The position numbers and the translations under genes were made by a program. This document shows positions 16,221 through 16,415 of a stretch of DNA of 16,415 nucleotides, in pieces. Position 1 is the first letter of the stretch; each line of letters opens with the position of its first letter. The DNA comes from Comamonas sp. lk (lineage in GTDB: Bacteria; Pseudomonadota; Gammaproteobacteria; Burkholderiales; Burkholderiaceae_C), in the NCBI GenBank assembly GCA_945898105.1, contig CAMDHL010000018.1, positions 1-16,415 of the forward strand. The letters are read 5' to 3'. Under the pieces are notes generated by a model that saw only the letters and a program-made list of their open reading frames with translations, made no database searches and was not told where the DNA came from.

Positions 16221-16415
16221 TTAGCGCTCATTCATCGCCCCAGCAAAGGCCTTGTAAACCGGTTTAGCCAAATACTGCAGCACTGAACGGTTGCCGGTGC
16301 GGATATCAACCGTGGCGGTCATGCCGGGCTTCAAGGCTACGTCGACCAGTTTGGGGTTGGGTTGCAATTTGGCGCGCACCGCATCCAAGCGCACCTGGGC
16401 TCGGTAGTAAGCGCT
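16221..16415 (-). CDS. HlyD-family type I secretion periplasmic adaptor, C-terminal end (partial)
   Basis: The minus-strand frame is open from the window edge (16415) to a TAA at 16223-16221, giving the last 64 residues. It reads LKPGMTATVDIRTGNRSVLQ near the middle, the hallmark end of the C-terminal beta-barrel of HlyD/LapC-type membrane-fusion proteins, then the typical short basic helix and the ending MNER. These proteins bridge an ABC exporter in the inner membrane to a TolC-like outer-membrane channel and export large RTX or adhesin-type proteins. The start and the rest of the gene lie outside the window. It converges on uvrA and is probably functionally separate from the genes to its left. 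Confidence 0.9.
   Translation of the reverse strand, partial: SAYYRAQVRLDAVRAKLQPNPKLVDVALKPGMTATVDIRTGNRSVLQYLAKPVYKAFAGAMNER

Noticed and set aside
16160..16267. Possible 35-codon plus-strand small gene (MSMPLISTF...)
   Set aside because: It runs into the HlyD-type gene on the other strand and shows no recognisable features beyond a weak GAAAGG upstream.

Overview
The window looks like a chromosomal segment of a betaproteobacterium, most likely order Burkholderiales and probably near the family Comamonadaceae. This rests on recalled protein resemblance (a tandem double-length UvrA, an MHS-type transporter with a large periplasmic insert, a DUF1289 protein beside a 2-hydroxychromene-2-carboxylate isomerase) and on GC-rich codon use. 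No search was run. I saw no insertion sequence, phage gene, CRISPR array, tRNA or rRNA.

Layout: 1-693 is the 3' part of pgi (glucose-6-phosphate isomerase). 884-4560 holds the two subunits of 3-methylcrotonyl-CoA carboxylase, carboxyltransferase beta (884-2491) then biotinylated alpha (2524-4560). 4699-5616 is a GhrA-type 2-hydroxyacid dehydrogenase. 5780-7616 is a tightly coupled three-gene unit: hydroxymethylglutaryl-CoA lyase (mvaB), a four-cysteine DUF1289 protein and an HCCA-isomerase-like protein, each junction being a 4-nt ATGA overlap. 7781-9541 is a major facilitator (MHS family) transporter with an inserted periplasmic domain of about 150 residues, and 9633-9800 is a tiny single-pass membrane protein. 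9891-15950 is a 2019-residue protein made of two complete UvrA-like halves with four ABC ATPase cores. On the opposite strand, 16221-16415 is the C-terminal end of an HlyD-family secretion adaptor running out of the window.

How the genes work together: MCC and HMG-CoA lyase are steps of leucine/isovalerate catabolism, taking 3-methylcrotonyl-CoA towards acetoacetate and acetyl-CoA. Isovaleryl-CoA dehydrogenase and methylglutaconyl-CoA hydratase are not in the window and would have to lie elsewhere. The transporter could import an organic acid, but its substrate cannot be read from sequence. The giant UvrA belongs to the nucleotide-excision-repair family.

The most interesting points are the double UvrA, whose first half has lost a zinc ligand and the usual UvrB-contact signature, the inserted domain with a cysteine pair in the transporter, hairpins sitting directly against ribosome binding sites at 7744-7783 and 9594-9635, and a pair of interlocked inverted repeats at 5638-5683. 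I found no clear sign of an entirely new multi-gene system.
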